64,000 nucleotides of DNA from Halostella salina (GCF_003675855.1 NZ_RCIH01000001.1:248001-312000), one strand, 5' to 3'; positions 35,325 to 45,135 are shown, counted from the first letter of the stretch. A program made the numbers and translations. The notes: generated by a model not told the origin, from the sequence alone.

Positions 35325-37702
35325 CACGCACCACCCCCGTTCTCCCGCATCGCGCGCCAGACCTTCTCGTCCTTCAGCGGCATGTCGATGTGGTCCACGT
35401 CGAACGGCTCCAGCGCGTCGACGACCGCGTTGACGACGGCCTGCGGCGCGGCGATCGTGCCGGCCTCGCCGACGCCCTTGACGCCGAGCGGGTTGTGCGG
35501 CGAGGGCGTCACCGTCGAGTCGGTCTCCATCTCGGGGATGTGCTCGGCCTTCGGCACGGCGTAGTCCTGCATCGACCCCGTCAGCAGCTGGCCGTTCTCG
35601 TCGTACTCGGCGGCCTCGTAGAGCGCCTGCCCGATGCCCTGGGCGACGCCGCCGTGGATCTGCCCCTCGACGATCTTGGGGTTGATCTGGTTGCCCACGT
35701 CGTCGACGGCGACGTACTGTTCGAACTCGATCTCGCCGGTGTCGGGGTTGACCTCGACGACGGCGGCGTGCATGCCGAAGGGGAACACGAAGTTGTCCGG
35801 GTCGTAGAAGCTCGTCGCCTCCAGCCCCGGCTCCGTCTCCGCGGGCATGTCGTGGGCGAGGTACGCCTGCTGTGCGACCTCCTTGATGTGGAGCGACCGG
35901 TCCGGTGCCCCCGAGATGTGGAACTCGCCGTTCTCGAACTCGATGTCGTCCTCGGTGGCCTCTAACTGGTGGGCCGCGATCGATTTCGCCTTCTCGACGA
36001 CCTTCTGGGAGCTCTTGACGAGCGAACTCCCGCCGACTGCGGCCGACCGCGAGCCGTAGGTGCCCATCCCATGCGGGATCTCGTCGGTGTCGCCCTCGAC
36101 CACGTCCACGTCCTCGTAGTCGATGCCGAGTTCGTTGGCGACGATCTGGGCGTAGGTGGTGTCGTGGCCCTGCCCGTGGCCGGACGTGCCACAGAACGCG
36201 GTCACCGTCCCCGACGGGTGGAATCGGACGAGCGAGGACTCCCAGAGCCCGGCCTGCGCGCCGAGCTGCCCGGCCAGCTCCGACGGCGCGAGGCCGCAGG
36301 CCTCGATGTACGCCGAGAAGCCGATCCCGAGGTATTTGCCCTCCTCGCGCGCCCGCTCCTGGCGCTCGCGGAACGAGTCGTAGTCGACCATCTCCAGCGC
36401 CCGGTCGAGCGTCTTCTCGTACTCGCCGCTGTCGTAGACGACCGCGACCTGCGTCTGGTACGGGAACGCGTCGTCTGGCACGAAGTTCTGCCGCCGGAAC
36501 TCGACGGGGTCCATCTCCATCTCCTTCGCGCCGAGGTGGATCAGGCGCTCGACGAGGTACGACGCCTCCGGGCGGCCGGCACCGCGGTAGGCGTCGACCG
36601 GCGGGACGTTCGTGAACGCCCCGGTCACCTCACAGTGGATCGCAGGGATGTCGTACTGCCCCGAGAGCAGCGTGCCGTAGAGGTAGGTCGGGACGGCGGG
36701 GGCGAAGGTCGAGAGGTACGCGCCGAGGTTCGCCTCGGTCTCGACCTGCAGGCCGACGATGTTGCCGTCGTCGTCCATCGCGATCTCGCCGTGGCTCTCG
36801 TGGCCCCGGCCCTGCGCGTCGGTCAGATACGTCTCCGAGCGCGTGGCGATCCACTTCACCGGGCGCTCGACCTGCTTTGCCGCCCACGCGGCCAGCGCCT
36901 CGTCGGCGTAGTGGTGGATCTTGCTCCCGAAGCCGCCGCCCACGTCGGGGGCGCGGATCTGGAGCTTGTGTTCCGGGTGGTCGATGACACCCGACATGAG
37001 CAGGCGGTGGAGATGCGGGTTCTGCGTCGTCATCGCCACCTCCAGCTCCTCTGTCGAGGGGTTGTAGTCCGCGACCGCGCCGCGCGGCTCCATCGCGTTG
37101 GGGATCAGCAGCTGGTTCTCCAGGTCGACGCTCGCGGTGTGGCTTGCCTCCTCGAACGCCTCCGCGGTCCGCTCGGCGTCGCCGATCTCCCACTCGAAGG
37201 CGGTGTTGCCCGGCGCGTCCTCGTGGAGGTCGGGCGCGCCGTTCAACGCCTCGTTCGGGCTGGTCGCGGCGTCGAGGCGGTCGTACTCGACGTCGATAGC
37301 GTCGACGGCGTCGTGGGCGGCGTACCGCTCCTCCGCGATCACGATGGCCGTCGCGTCGCCTTGGTACCGGACGCGCTCGCCGGCGAGCATCGGGTGGTCG
37401 ACCTGCCGGAGCGAGTCCAGCAGCCACCCCACCGGGAGGTTCCCCGGCACGTCGACGTCCTCGGCGGTGAACACGGCGATCACGTCGTCCATCGCCTCGG
37501 CGGCGCTGGTGTCGACGCCCTCGATCTTCGCGTGGGCGTGCTGGCTCCGCTTGACCGCCATGTGGGTCATCCCCGGGAGCTGGATGTCGTCTGTGTACTC
37601 GGCATCGCCGGTGAGCAGGGCGGGGTCCTCCCGGCGCTCGATGGCCGAGCCGAGGATGTCCGCGGCGTCGACGTCGTCCGGGTCGACGGATTCGACGCTC
37701 AT
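35324..37702 (-). CDS. coxL: Molybdenum hydroxylase large subunit, form II CoxL
   Basis: A 792-residue molybdopterin-cytosine-dinucleotide-binding large subunit. The active-site loop is AYRGAGR at residues 371-377. True (form I) CO dehydrogenases carry AYXCSFR with the Cu-binding cysteine, so this protein lacks that ligand and belongs to form II. The catalytic glutamate region near the C-terminus is [11 protein letters not shown]. The substrate is uncertain: an aldehyde, heterocycle or other compound is more likely than CO. Starts 1 bp after coxS. Confidence 0.92.
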   Translation of the reverse strand: MSVESVDPDDVDAADILGSAIERREDPALLTGDAEYTDDIQLPGMTHMAVKRSQHAHAKIEGVDTSAAEAMDDVIAVFTAEDVDVPGNLPVGWLLDSLRQVDHPMLAGERVRYQGDATAIVIAEERYAAHDAVDAIDVEYDRLDAATSPNEALNGAPDLHEDAPGNTAFEWEIGDAERTAEAFEEASHTASVDLENQLLIPNAMEPRGAVADYNPSTEELEVAMTTQNPHLHRLLMSGVIDHPEHKLQIRAPDVGGGFGSKIHHYADEALAAWAAKQVERPVKWIATRSETYLTDAQGRGHESHGEIAMDDDGNIVGLQVETEANLGAYLSTFAPAVPTYLYGTLLSGQYDIPAIHCEVTGAFTNVPPVDAYRGAGRPEASYLVERLIHLGAKEMEMDPVEFRRQNFVPDDAFPYQTQVAVVYDSGEYEKTLDRALEMVDYDSFRERQERAREEGKYLGIGFSAYIEACGLAPSELAGQLGAQAGLWESSLVRFHPSGTVTAFCGTSGHGQGHDTTYAQIVANELGIDYEDVDVVEGDTDEIPHGMGTYGSRSAAVGGSSLVKSSQKVVEKAKSIAAHQLEATEDDIEFENGEFHISGAPDRSLHIKEVAQQAYLAHDMPAETEPGLEATSFYDPDNFVFPFGMHAAVVEVNPDTGEIEFEQYVAVDDVGNQINPKIVEGQIHGGVAQGIGQALYEAAEYDENGQLLTGSMQDYAVPKAEHIPEMETDSTVTPSPHNPLGVKGVGEAGTIAAPQAVVNAVVDALEPFDVDHIDMPLKDEKVWRAMRENGGGA

Positions 37703-37703
37703 C

Positions 37704-38198
37704 TCAGTCGTCCCCCTGGGCGGCCGCCCCGCCCATCTTCTCCGCGGCGTTCTCGACCGCGTTGACGATGTTCTGGTAGCCGGTGCAGCGACAGAGGTTC
37801 CCCTCCAGCGCCTCGCGGATCTCCTCGTCGTCGGGGTCGGGGTTCTCGTCCAGCAACTGCGTGGCGGTCATCATCATCCCCGGCGTGCAGTAGCCACACT
37901 GCAGGCCGTGTTCCTCCTGGAACCCCTCCTGAATCGGGTGGAACTCGCCGTCGTCGGCGAGCCCCTCGACCGTGGTGATCTCCCCGCCGTCGGCCTGTGC
38001 CGCGAGCACGGTGCAGGACTTGACGGCGTCCCCGCCGAGGTGGACCGTACAGGCCCCGCACATGGTGCTCTCGCACCCCACGTTGAGCCCGGTGTACCCG
38101 AGCTGGTCCCGCAACGCGTGGACCAGCAACTCCCGTGATTCGACTGTCAGTTCGTGTTCCGTCCCGTTTACCGTGAGCGTAATGTCGTGTTCTGCCAT
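37704..38198 (-). CDS. coxS: Molybdenum hydroxylase 2Fe-2S subunit (CoxS)
   Basis: A 164-residue small subunit with two [2Fe-2S] clusters. The plant-ferredoxin-type N-terminal cluster is bound by Cys42, Cys47, Cys50 and Cys62; the C-terminal cluster by Cys101, Cys104, Cys136 and Cys138. It carries electrons from the Mo centre in CoxL to FAD in CoxM. Confidence 0.95.
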   Translation of the reverse strand: MAEHDITLTVNGTEHELTVESRELLVHALRDQLGYTGLNVGCESTMCGACTVHLGGDAVKSCTVLAAQADGGEITTVEGLADDGEFHPIQEGFQEEHGLQCGYCTPGMMMTATQLLDENPDPDDEEIREALEGNLCRCTGYQNIVNAVENAAEKMGGAAAQGDD

Positions 38199-38297
38199 GA
38201 CTGGGTGCGGCCGGTCGGGCCGCGTGGTTGCGGACCGGCGCGGTCCATCGTTCGGCCGACGTGGCCGGACTGTGCGACTGCCGCGAGCGCGTGGCGA

Positions 38298-38900
38298 CTA
38301 CAGCAGGTTTCGGACGCGGTCGCGAAGCCCCTCGGAGTCGTCCTCCTCGGCGACTTCCGTCAGCCGGTCCTCGACGCTGCCGAAGAACCGGTTGACGACC
38401 CGGTTCGCGACCGGGTTGATGACGCGCTGTCCCATCTGTGCGACCTTGCCGAACACGTCGGCCTCGGCCTCCCACTCGATGTCGACGCCCTCGTCGGTGT
38501 CGACCAGGGTCATGCCCGAGGACATCTCGAACGAGGAGTCGCTCGCGCTGCCCTCGCCCGAGGCGTTCATCGACGGGAACTCCCGCTCGTCGATGGTGAT
38601 CACCGTCCGGAAGCTCGGCTTGACGCTGCCGACGCCGAGCTGCATCAGCGCCGCGTAGTGGCCGCCCTCGACGAACGCCCGTTCCGAGATGTCCTCCGGA
38701 TCGGCCTCCGGCAGCGTCGGCGGGTCGTCCTCGGCGTCGGCCTCCCCGAGCGCGTCGAAGTCCACGTCGTCCGGGTCCTCGACCCGCGTCAGGAACTGAC
38801 AGCCCGGCAACGACTGCTTGATCAGGACCGGGTCCGACAGCGCGAGCCACACCTCCTCCGTCGACACGTCCTCGATAGTGAACGTCCCGTCGAACTCCAC
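38298..38900 (-). CDS. coxG: CoxG-like SRPBCC protein
   Basis: A 200-residue member of the CoxG family (SRPBCC/START-like fold). The start [34 protein letters not shown] is the family signature. Residues about 45-70 hold an acidic insert, and the C-terminus (about 165-200) has an amphipathic region. In Oligotropha, CoxG helps attach CO dehydrogenase to the membrane. As first gene of the operon it probably has the same accessory role. It is 99 bp before coxS. Confidence 0.82.
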   Translation of the reverse strand: MEFDGTFTIEDVSTEEVWLALSDPVLIKQSLPGCQFLTRVEDPDDVDFDALGEADAEDDPPTLPEADPEDISERAFVEGGHYAALMQLGVGSVKPSFRTVITIDEREFPSMNASGEGSASDSSFEMSSGMTLVDTDEGVDIEWEAEADVFGKVAQMGQRVINPVANRVVNRFFGSVEDRLTEVAEEDDSEGLRDRVRNLL

Positions 38901-39264
38901 GGTCAGCTCACCCCGACCCGTCTCGTGTGTCGTGTTATCGTGGTTCTTGGTACCATTCTACTGTGAGAAACAGGCTCGCTCACGTAATAAACTTTAGTGA
39001 GGGTTGGGCTCCGGAGCCGGCCCTAACTCGATGCACGCCGGCCGTGGACGGGGAACGCGTGACGTGTCGTCGCTGCTCGCCGAGACCGGCGCTCGCCTGG
39101 CGGCGGTAGCTTCTTTCCGATTCGTGCCGTAGCGTTCGAGGGCACTCGTCCGGTGGGGGAAGCGTCCAGTCGTGCTGTCGGACTCCAGGAGCACGGTGTC
39201 CCGAACCCGTCGAGGCAGTCGTCTACCGGATACGAGGGGCCGACACACTCGACTACCACGCACC
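38901..39264. other. Intergenic region between coxG and metallophosphoesterase
   Basis: A 364-bp divergent gap. The left part (38930-39010) is relatively A/T-rich and carries an inverted repeat and TATA-like boxes for the cox operon. The right part (39030-39240) holds short frames with no start/stop logic and no recognisable RNA. Confidence 0.5.
38979..39001. promoter_or_regulatory. Inverted repeat in the cox upstream region
   Basis: CTCAC/GTGAG half sites separated by an A/T-rich 13-nt core (GTAATAAACTTTA). On the minus strand the core reads TAAAGTTTATTAC, a good TATA box 85-95 bp before coxG. Palindrome plus TATA suggests a regulated cox promoter. Confidence 0.4.
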
Positions 39265-40638
39265 ATGAGCACGGAGTCACAGGGGGATTCGACGCGGTAC
39301 TACTTCATCAGCGACCTGCACATCGGCGGCGACGAGACTCTGCAGGAAGTCGAGTTCATGGACGAACTCCTCGCCTTCCTCCGGGAGTTGGAGGCGAGCG
39401 ACGAGGACGCCGAACTCATCGTCAACGGCGACGCGTTCGGGCTCTGGGAGTTCACCGAACTGGAGGGGATGGCCAAGTTCGACGCGCTCCTCGAACGCTA
39501 TCCGGAACTGTTCGAACAGCTCCGGAAGACCGGCGAGCGCATCCCGATCACGTTCATCCCCGGGAACCACGACTACGAACTCGCGTGTCACGCCGAGTAC
39601 GTCGACCGCCTCGCCGAGTACAACGTCACCCTCGAACAGGAGGTCGTAATCACCCGCGAAGTCGCCGACCGCGAGATCTGGATCGAGCACGGCCAGCAGC
39701 GCGACCCGAACAACGAGAGTCCCGACTTCGGCAACCCGTACGCGAACCCGCCGGGGTACTACGTGAACCGCCACATCACGAGCAGAGCCGGCCGGCTCTC
39801 GAAGCGCGGGAAGTTCAACTGGCTGAAGGACATCCAGTCGGTGACGCCGACGACGCAGATCCCCGACTGGCTGGTCTCCCAGTACTTCTACCGGGAAATG
39901 AGTCCCCTGCTGCGGTACGCCGCGGTGCCGTTCCTCCTGCTCTTTCAGGTGAGCGTGCTCTATCTCCTCGCGGTGGTGCTCGACGCCGTCGGCGTCTGGT
40001 CGCTGCCGGACGCGGTCGTGACGTTCGTGCTCACTCGCCTGAGCGTCGTCGGTACGCTCATCGACTTCGTGCTCGTCGTGAACGCCGTCGTCATTGCCGT
40101 TCTCGCCATCCTCGCGGTGCCGCTCTTTTTCCTCGTCCGGGACGTGCGGAGGACGCTCGACCGGTTCGGCCTGATCGGCGGCGACGACCCGGAGGACACC
40201 AACGACAGGTACCTCGACGCCGCCCAGGGGGTGTTCGACGCGCACCCCGAGGTCGCCGTGTTCGTCTACGGGCACACCCACCGCGCATCTGTCACCGAGG
40301 TCGATGACCGCGTCGTCGTGAACACGGGGACGTGGCTGCGACGGCTCCACCGAAAGCCGGTGGTGCTCGGGCTGATCCCGCACGTGTTCTACCCCTCGTA
40401 CCGCCTGAACTACGTGTGCATCTCCGAGGCGGACGGGTCGGTCGTCGTCGAGTACGAGGTCATCCCGAAGCCGGACCCGGCGGACCTGACGCTGCTGGAG
40501 CGACTGCTCGCTCGACGGGGACGGGTCAACCAGTCGATCCCGGAGCGGACGAGCGTCGACGGCGAACGGCCGACGGTGTACCAGTCCGAGCGCTCCGACG
40601 ACGACGTGGCCGTGAGCGGGGAGAACGCGGACGGCTGA
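39265..40638 (+). CDS. Membrane-embedded metallophosphoesterase
   Basis: A 457-residue calcineurin-like phosphoesterase. Metal motifs: DLHIGGDE (about 16-23), NGDAFGLWE (about 53-61), GNHDYEL (about 103-109) and GHTHRA (about 336-341). Between the third and fourth motifs lies a membrane region of two or three helices (about residues 215-290), followed by a short basic loop. The catalytic domain is therefore interrupted by membrane segments. The motif layout resembles UDP-diacylglucosamine hydrolases, but the lipid substrate in an archaeon is unknown. Single gene. Confidence 0.8.
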   Translation: MSTESQGDSTRYYFISDLHIGGDETLQEVEFMDELLAFLRELEASDEDAELIVNGDAFGLWEFTELEGMAKFDALLERYPELFEQLRKTGERIPITFIPGNHDYELACHAEYVDRLAEYNVTLEQEVVITREVADREIWIEHGQQRDPNNESPDFGNPYANPPGYYVNRHITSRAGRLSKRGKFNWLKDIQSVTPTTQIPDWLVSQYFYREMSPLLRYAAVPFLLLFQVSVLYLLAVVLDAVGVWSLPDAVVTFVLTRLSVVGTLIDFVLVVNAVVIAVLAILAVPLFFLVRDVRRTLDRFGLIGGDDPEDTNDRYLDAAQGVFDAHPEVAVFVYGHTHRASVTEVDDRVVVNTGTWLRRLHRKPVVLGLIPHVFYPSYRLNYVCISEADGSVVVEYEVIPKPDPADLTLLERLLARRGRVNQSIPERTSVDGERPTVYQSERSDDDVAVSGENADG

Positions 40639-40862
40639 CCCGTGCTTCGACAGGTCGCAGTCCGACGCTCCGTCCGAGTTCGTCCTCACACGCAAGCCCA
40701 TGGAGCATACCACGCACTGGTCCCGAGAACACGTACGCCATCCAACGAACGCCCCTGGGAAAAGAGAGGGTTCAGCCAGTTGTTGCTTCCAGGGTCCCCC
40801 ACCCCTGGCAGTCGTCCAGTTGCGGGCGGTCGGGCTTGGATCGGATTCGTGTGGCCGATCGA

Positions 40863-41603
40863 TCACCGATTTCGCGACTCGTCGTTCGCGTCCGAACCCT
40901 TCCAGTCGCCCTCCGTTCCTTTGCGGAATTCGCCTTTCGCCTGGCGTTCCCGCGGCCACACCGCGGTCGCGAGCAGCGCCACGTAGAACACGACGACGAC
41001 CGCGATCACGACCGGTCCCTGGATTCGAGCGATCGCGGCGGCTCCGATCCAGTCATCGCGCACCGCGAACGCGGTTACTCTGAACACCCACGCAACGAGG
41101 AGAACGCCGAGCAACGCGAGATACACGCGCCGCAGGCGGTTTGCGAGGGCCTCCTGCATCGACACTTTCACGGTCGGCTCACGGTAGTCCTGACTCAGTT
41201 CTACTCGCCAGTCGGCGCGTTCGACGTCCCGTGACGGGTCCAGGGCAGTTGCGATCAGGTTCTCCTGAAGCATCCGAGCGCGTGCCCGAAAGACGTCGTA
41301 GTCCCGGTACCGCCGCGCCTCGATGCCGAGGAAGACCGTGACGACCACGATCCCGATCAACAGGATGTAGTGAGGGTTGTCGGGGCTCGCGAACGCCCAC
41401 GTCAGGATCGCTGCCATCACCGTCACCGCCCACGTCGTCGTCTGGTCGAGGCGCTGTCGCCACGTGTCCACCCGGCCGAGTTCCCCCCGGTACGCGTGGG
41501 CCATCACCGAGCCGAGACCCGTGCTCTCGTCGACCATCTCGCGACCGATCTCCCGCTGTTCGGGCGTCGTCGGATCAAACGTATCGTCGTTCGAGTCCCC
41601 CAT
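40863..41603 (-). CDS. DUF2270 membrane protein
   Basis: A 246-residue protein with an acidic N-terminus (TPEQREIGREMVDESTGLGSVMAHAYRGELGRVDTWRQRLDQTT) typical of DUF2270. Four membrane helices lie at about residues 62-78, 84-100, 165-183 and 197-215. The ATG at 41603 is chosen; earlier codons are not family-like. Function unknown. It diverges from a PiT-family transporter gene 142 bp away. Confidence 0.8.
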   Translation of the reverse strand: MGDSNDDTFDPTTPEQREIGREMVDESTGLGSVMAHAYRGELGRVDTWRQRLDQTTTWAVTVMAAILTWAFASPDNPHYILLIGIVVVTVFLGIEARRYRDYDVFRARARMLQENLIATALDPSRDVERADWRVELSQDYREPTVKVSMQEALANRLRRVYLALLGVLLVAWVFRVTAFAVRDDWIGAAAIARIQGPVVIAVVVVFYVALLATAVWPRERQAKGEFRKGTEGDWKGSDANDESRNR

Positions 41604-41708
41604 GCGCGACGAACACCGCGGCGTCTCATAAGCGAATGCGGCGCGGACGTGAAACGTGTCCGCGACCGCGAAGCCGACCACAGCACGCTACCCAGCAAGG
41701 GCGCGTAC

Positions 41709-41717
41709 CTATATCAA
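41709..41717 (+). promoter_or_regulatory. TATA box for the first PiT-family gene
   Basis: CTATATCAA 29-37 bp before the ATG at 41746. It implies a leaderless transcript and supports that start over upstream in-frame codons. Confidence 0.6.
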
Positions 41718-41745
41718 CGAGGGCATCGAAGCCACGGATGGCACG

Positions 41746-42990
41746 ATGGTGTCGCTACTTGCTGTCGCCGGGGTCGCGGTCGCCGTCTTTGTCGGATTCA
41801 ACATCGGCGGTTCGTCGACGGGCGTGGCGTTCGGGCCGGCCGTCGGCGCCCGCCTCCTCAGGAAAGCGACCGCGGCAGCCCTGTTCGTCGGGTTCGCGTT
41901 CCTCGGGGCCTGGACCGTCGGCCGGAACGTCATCGCGACGATGAGCAGCAGTATCGTTCCGGCGGCGCAGTTCACCCCGGTCGCGAGCGTCGCCGTCCTG
42001 TTTTTCACCGGCGGCTCGCTGCTGATCTCGAATCTCTACGGCGTTCCGGCGTCGACGTCGATGACGGCGGTCGGGGCCATCGTCGGCCTCGGCCTCGCGA
42101 CGGACTCGCTCAATCAGGCGCTGATGTTCACGATCCTCTCGGCGTGGATCGTCGCACCGCTGCTGAGTTTCCTCGTCGGACTCGTGGTCGGTCGCTACGC
42201 GTACCCGTATCTCGACCGCTACGTCGCGTTCACGCAGTTCGACCTGCACTTCGTGCAGCTCGACCGGTCCGGACGGGTTCCGCGACCGTACCTGAATCCG
42301 CGTGCGTCACCGCGGGACGTGGTCGGGTCGGTATCCGTCGTGGTCATCGCGTGTTACATGGCGTTCTCCGCGGGGGCGTCGAACGCGGCGAACGCCGTGG
42401 CCCCCCTCGTCGGTGAGGGCGGGACGCTCACCGTCGACCAGGGCGTCCTGCTCGCGGTGCTGGCTTTCGGGCTGGGTGGGTTCACCATCGCCCGTCGGAC
42501 GCTGGAGACGGTCGGGGACGACATCACCGAGCTGCCGGTGCTCGCGTCGCTGATCGTCTCGGTCGTCGGCGGAACGGTGATCACGATCCTGTCCGCCTAT
42601 GGGATCCCCGCTAGCCTCGCGGTGAGTACGACCTCGACGATCATCGGGCTCGGCTGGGGGCGTGCAAGCCGGGCGAGGACGCTCGCGGAGCTAGCGACGC
42701 CGACACCCGAGCCGTCGGACGTCGAGGTCTCGACCGGTGCGCTCGTCACGTCCCGCGCCGAGGACGCGCCGACCGGCCCAACCATCGGTGATGTCGCCCG
42801 CCAGGAGGCCACGGCCGAGAAACCCGACGAACTCCCGGACATCCCAGACGTCGGTGCGGAGGGCCCGGCGGACCTCGACGAGAAGAGCCTGTTTGACCCG
42901 ATGGCGGCCAAACGCATCGTGACGATGTGGGTGCTGACGCCGTCGCTGGCAGTCGCCACCTCCTACCCGGTGTTCATGTTCTTGCTGTAA
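41746..42990 (+). CDS. PiT-family anion transporter 1
   Basis: A 414-residue integral membrane protein with two inverted repeats of PiT-type helices (about residues 1-150 and 200-305), a cytosolic acidic loop (about 320-390) and a final C-terminal helix. Canonical phosphate transporters have a GANDxA signature in each repeat. Here repeat 1 reads GFNIGGSSTGVAFGPAVG and repeat 2 reads FSAGASNAANAVAPLVG, so the signature Asp is missing in both. The family call is firm; phosphate as substrate is not. Sulfate (as for CysP) or another anion is possible. Confidence 0.75.
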   Translation: MVSLLAVAGVAVAVFVGFNIGGSSTGVAFGPAVGARLLRKATAAALFVGFAFLGAWTVGRNVIATMSSSIVPAAQFTPVASVAVLFFTGGSLLISNLYGVPASTSMTAVGAIVGLGLATDSLNQALMFTILSAWIVAPLLSFLVGLVVGRYAYPYLDRYVAFTQFDLHFVQLDRSGRVPRPYLNPRASPRDVVGSVSVVVIACYMAFSAGASNAANAVAPLVGEGGTLTVDQGVLLAVLAFGLGGFTIARRTLETVGDDITELPVLASLIVSVVGGTVITILSAYGIPASLAVSTTSTIIGLGWGRASRARTLAELATPTPEPSDVEVSTGALVTSRAEDAPTGPTIGDVARQEATAEKPDELPDIPDVGAEGPADLDEKSLFDPMAAKRIVTMWVLTPSLAVATSYPVFMFLL

Positions 42991-43103
42991 GCGGTCGTGG
43001 AACCCCGACGAATACAGGTAGAGCGAACGGTTGGCCGAAAGCGGGAACCGGACGCTGGGACCGACGTACTTCAGCGTTGCCGGAGTAGGGCAGACGCTCA
43101 ACG

Positions 43104-43415
43104 ATGGCCACAGACACACCCTCCCGTGAAGCGATCGAAGACCGGATCGAGCATGTCGGGCGATACGCCCGCCTGATCCGGGCCGGATTGGTCGTTATCG
43201 TCAGCGCCTTTCTCCTCGCGCTCGGCGGTGTGCTCCCGGCCCATCTCGACAGCCCAGCACGGGCGATCCAGTCGGTACTCATGCCGCTCACGTTCGTCGG
43301 CCTGGGCCTCATCCTCTACGGGATCGGGATGCATCTTCACCTCATGCACCTGAACATCGTCCGGCAGCTCCAGCCGGCGAGCGAGGACGACTCAGCGGGT
43401 CCGGAGACGAAGTGA
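43104..43415 (+). CDS. Small two-helix membrane protein
   Basis: A 103-residue protein with an acidic N-terminus, two membrane helices (about residues 26-46 and 58-79) and a His/Met-containing segment (GMHLHLMHLN) just after the second helix, then an acidic tail. No family recognised. It lies 113 bp after the PiT-like gene on the same strand and may be an accessory of it, but this is only positional. Confidence 0.6.
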   Translation: MATDTPSREAIEDRIEHVGRYARLIRAGLVVIVSAFLLALGGVLPAHLDSPARAIQSVLMPLTFVGLGLILYGIGMHLHLMHLNIVRQLQPASEDDSAGPETK

Positions 43416-43521
43416 GGCCCGACCGAAACGGACGAACAGTGGCGGAGTGCGTATGCGGTGGCTGGGTGGTCTGCTCCGCTTGCTTGCGTACTTTGAAGAC
43501 CGGACGGTCGGGAGGCAACGT

Positions 43522-43989
43522 ATGGAACTCGTCGAAGCCACCCGCGACGACCTCGATGCGCTCGTCGCTCGCTGGGCTGCGCTCGCGGAGTCGATGGAGT
43601 CGTTCGATGAGTTGAACGAACTCGTCGACGCGGCCGCCGACGACGTCGCCGAAGCCGGCTTCCGCGAGCAGCTCGACGACGAACGCGTCACCGACTACCT
43701 CGTCGTCCACGAGGACGAGCCCATCGGCTACGTGAAACTCCGCGAGGACCACCACCCCTCCCGACAGTACGCACACGCCCTTCGCATCGTCGACCTGTAC
43801 ATCGACGAGGCCCGACGAAACCGCGGCCACGGCACGGACGTCGTCGAACGCGTCAAAGCGGTGGCCCGGCGACGAGGCTGTGACCACCTCAAAGTCGCCT
43901 GTGACTGGCGGAACGACGCTGCGCGACGCTTCTACCGAGACACGGGGTTCCGACCGAAGCAAGTCGAATACGCGCAACCGTTGGAGTGA
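43522..43989 (+). CDS. GNAT-family N-acetyltransferase
   Basis: A 155-residue GNAT fold. The acetyl-CoA motif A reads IDEARRNRGHGTDVVERVKAVARRRGC (R/Q-x-x-G-x-G/A form RNRGHG, about residues 97-102). Motif B ends RFYRDTGFRPKQVEY. The acceptor is unknown (protein N-terminus, amine or small molecule). The ATG at 43522 (MELVEATRDDL) is chosen over an upstream start that adds a Trp/Leu-rich segment. A GTACTTTG box lies about 34 bp upstream. Confidence 0.82.
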   Translation: MELVEATRDDLDALVARWAALAESMESFDELNELVDAAADDVAEAGFREQLDDERVTDYLVVHEDEPIGYVKLREDHHPSRQYAHALRIVDLYIDEARRNRGHGTDVVERVKAVARRRGCDHLKVACDWRNDAARRFYRDTGFRPKQVEYAQPLE

Positions 43990-44010
43990 GACGCCACGGA
44001 GAGGAAAGAA

Positions 44011-44019
44011 CGTTTTACC
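44011..44019 (+). promoter_or_regulatory. TATA box for twy1
   Basis: CGTTTTACC 23-31 bp before the ATG at 44042. Confidence 0.5.
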
Positions 44020-44041
44020 CTCGGCGGCCTTGCATCCTCCA

Positions 44042-45019
44042 ATGAGCGACTCGGACGGGCCGAAACAGGTCGGCAACCCCGACTACCACAGCGAGAACCA
44101 CACGGCCGCCCAGACGTGTGGCTGGACGGCCAACGCCCTGCGCGGCGAGGGGAAGTGTTACAAGTACATCTTCTACGGCATCGAGTCCCACCGCTGCATG
44201 CAGATGACGCCGGTCGTCAAGTGCAACGAGCGCTGCGTGTTCTGCTGGCGCGACCACGCGGGCCACGCGTACGAACTCGGCGACGTGGAGTGGGACGACC
44301 CCGCCGCCGTCGCGGACGCGAGCGTCGAACTCCAGCAGAAACTGCTCTCGGGCTTCGGCGGCAACGACGAGGTGCCCCGAGAGGTGTTCGAGCAGGCGAT
44401 GGAGCCCCGGCACGTCGCCATCAGCCTGGACGGCGAGCCGACGCTGTACCCGCACCTCCCGGAACTGATCGAGGAGTTCCACGACCGCGACATCACCACG
44501 TTCCTCGTCTCGAACGGGACGAACCCGGAGATGCTGGATCGCTGTGACCCCACCCAGCTGTACGTCAGCGTCGACGCGGCCGAGCGGCACACGTTCGACG
44601 AGGTGGTCAAGCCCGTCGACGACGACGCCTGGGAGCGCCTCGTCGACACGATGGACGTGCTGGCCGACAAGGACGACACCCGGACCGTCCTGCGGACGAC
44701 GCTCGTGAACGGACAAAACATGCGCGACCCGGACTGGTACGCCGGGTTCTACCGGAGGGCCGACCCCGACTTCGTGGAGCTGAAGGCGTACATGCACGTC
44801 GGCCACTCCCAGGGGCGGCTCGACCGCGACTCGATGCCCGACCACGAGGACGTGCTGGCCTTCGCCGAGGACGTGGCCGAGCACATGCCCGACCACGACG
44901 AGATCCGCGGCGTGCCGGAGTCCCGCGTCGCGCTGCTCGCCCGCGAGCAGGACACCTGGGTGCCGAAGCTGAAGAAGGGCAGCGAGTTCTGGGAGCGCGA
45001 CCCGGTCGTCGGCGACTGA
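44042..45019 (+). CDS. twy1: tRNA 4-demethylwyosine synthase Taw1/TYW1
   Basis: A 325-residue radical SAM enzyme. Cys cluster CNERCVFC (CX3CX2C) at about residues 60-67, preceded by conserved CGWTAN and GKCYKYIFYG with further cysteines for a second Fe-S site, and motif SLDGEPTLYP near 130. It builds the tricyclic imidazopurine of wyosine on m1G37 of tRNA-Phe using pyruvate. Full length for the archaeal form, without the flavodoxin domain of eukaryotic TYW1. Confidence 0.93.
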   Translation: MSDSDGPKQVGNPDYHSENHTAAQTCGWTANALRGEGKCYKYIFYGIESHRCMQMTPVVKCNERCVFCWRDHAGHAYELGDVEWDDPAAVADASVELQQKLLSGFGGNDEVPREVFEQAMEPRHVAISLDGEPTLYPHLPELIEEFHDRDITTFLVSNGTNPEMLDRCDPTQLYVSVDAAERHTFDEVVKPVDDDAWERLVDTMDVLADKDDTRTVLRTTLVNGQNMRDPDWYAGFYRRADPDFVELKAYMHVGHSQGRLDRDSMPDHEDVLAFAEDVAEHMPDHDEIRGVPESRVALLAREQDTWVPKLKKGSEFWERDPVVGD

Positions 45020-45103
45020 ACGCGTCCGGCCACGGCGTCGGACCGGTGCGTTTAGGTGACCGCCGCGCGAAGCAACGAACAACGCGCTCTTCGTTCCCTA
45101 CCG

Positions 45104-45117
45104 TTCCAAAACTGGAA
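45104..45117. promoter_or_regulatory. Candidate RbkR operator
   Basis: Perfect inverted repeat TTCCA-AAAC-TGGAA directly upstream of the ribK TATA box, extended by CG/TG flanks. A third GTTCC follows at 45121. The downstream gene encodes an HTH-riboflavin kinase of the RbkR type, which is known to autoregulate, so this is the likely operator. Confidence 0.5.
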
Positions 45118-45135
45118 TGCGTTCCACATCCGTCA

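Noticed and set aside
38927-39109. A 60-codon frame upstream of the metallophosphoesterase
   Set aside because: It spans the likely cox promoter region and its sequence is not protein-like.
40639-40862. Short frames between the metallophosphoesterase and DUF2270 genes
   Set aside because: No TATA at usable distance, no hydrophobic helix or domain, and frames overlap neighbours out of phase.
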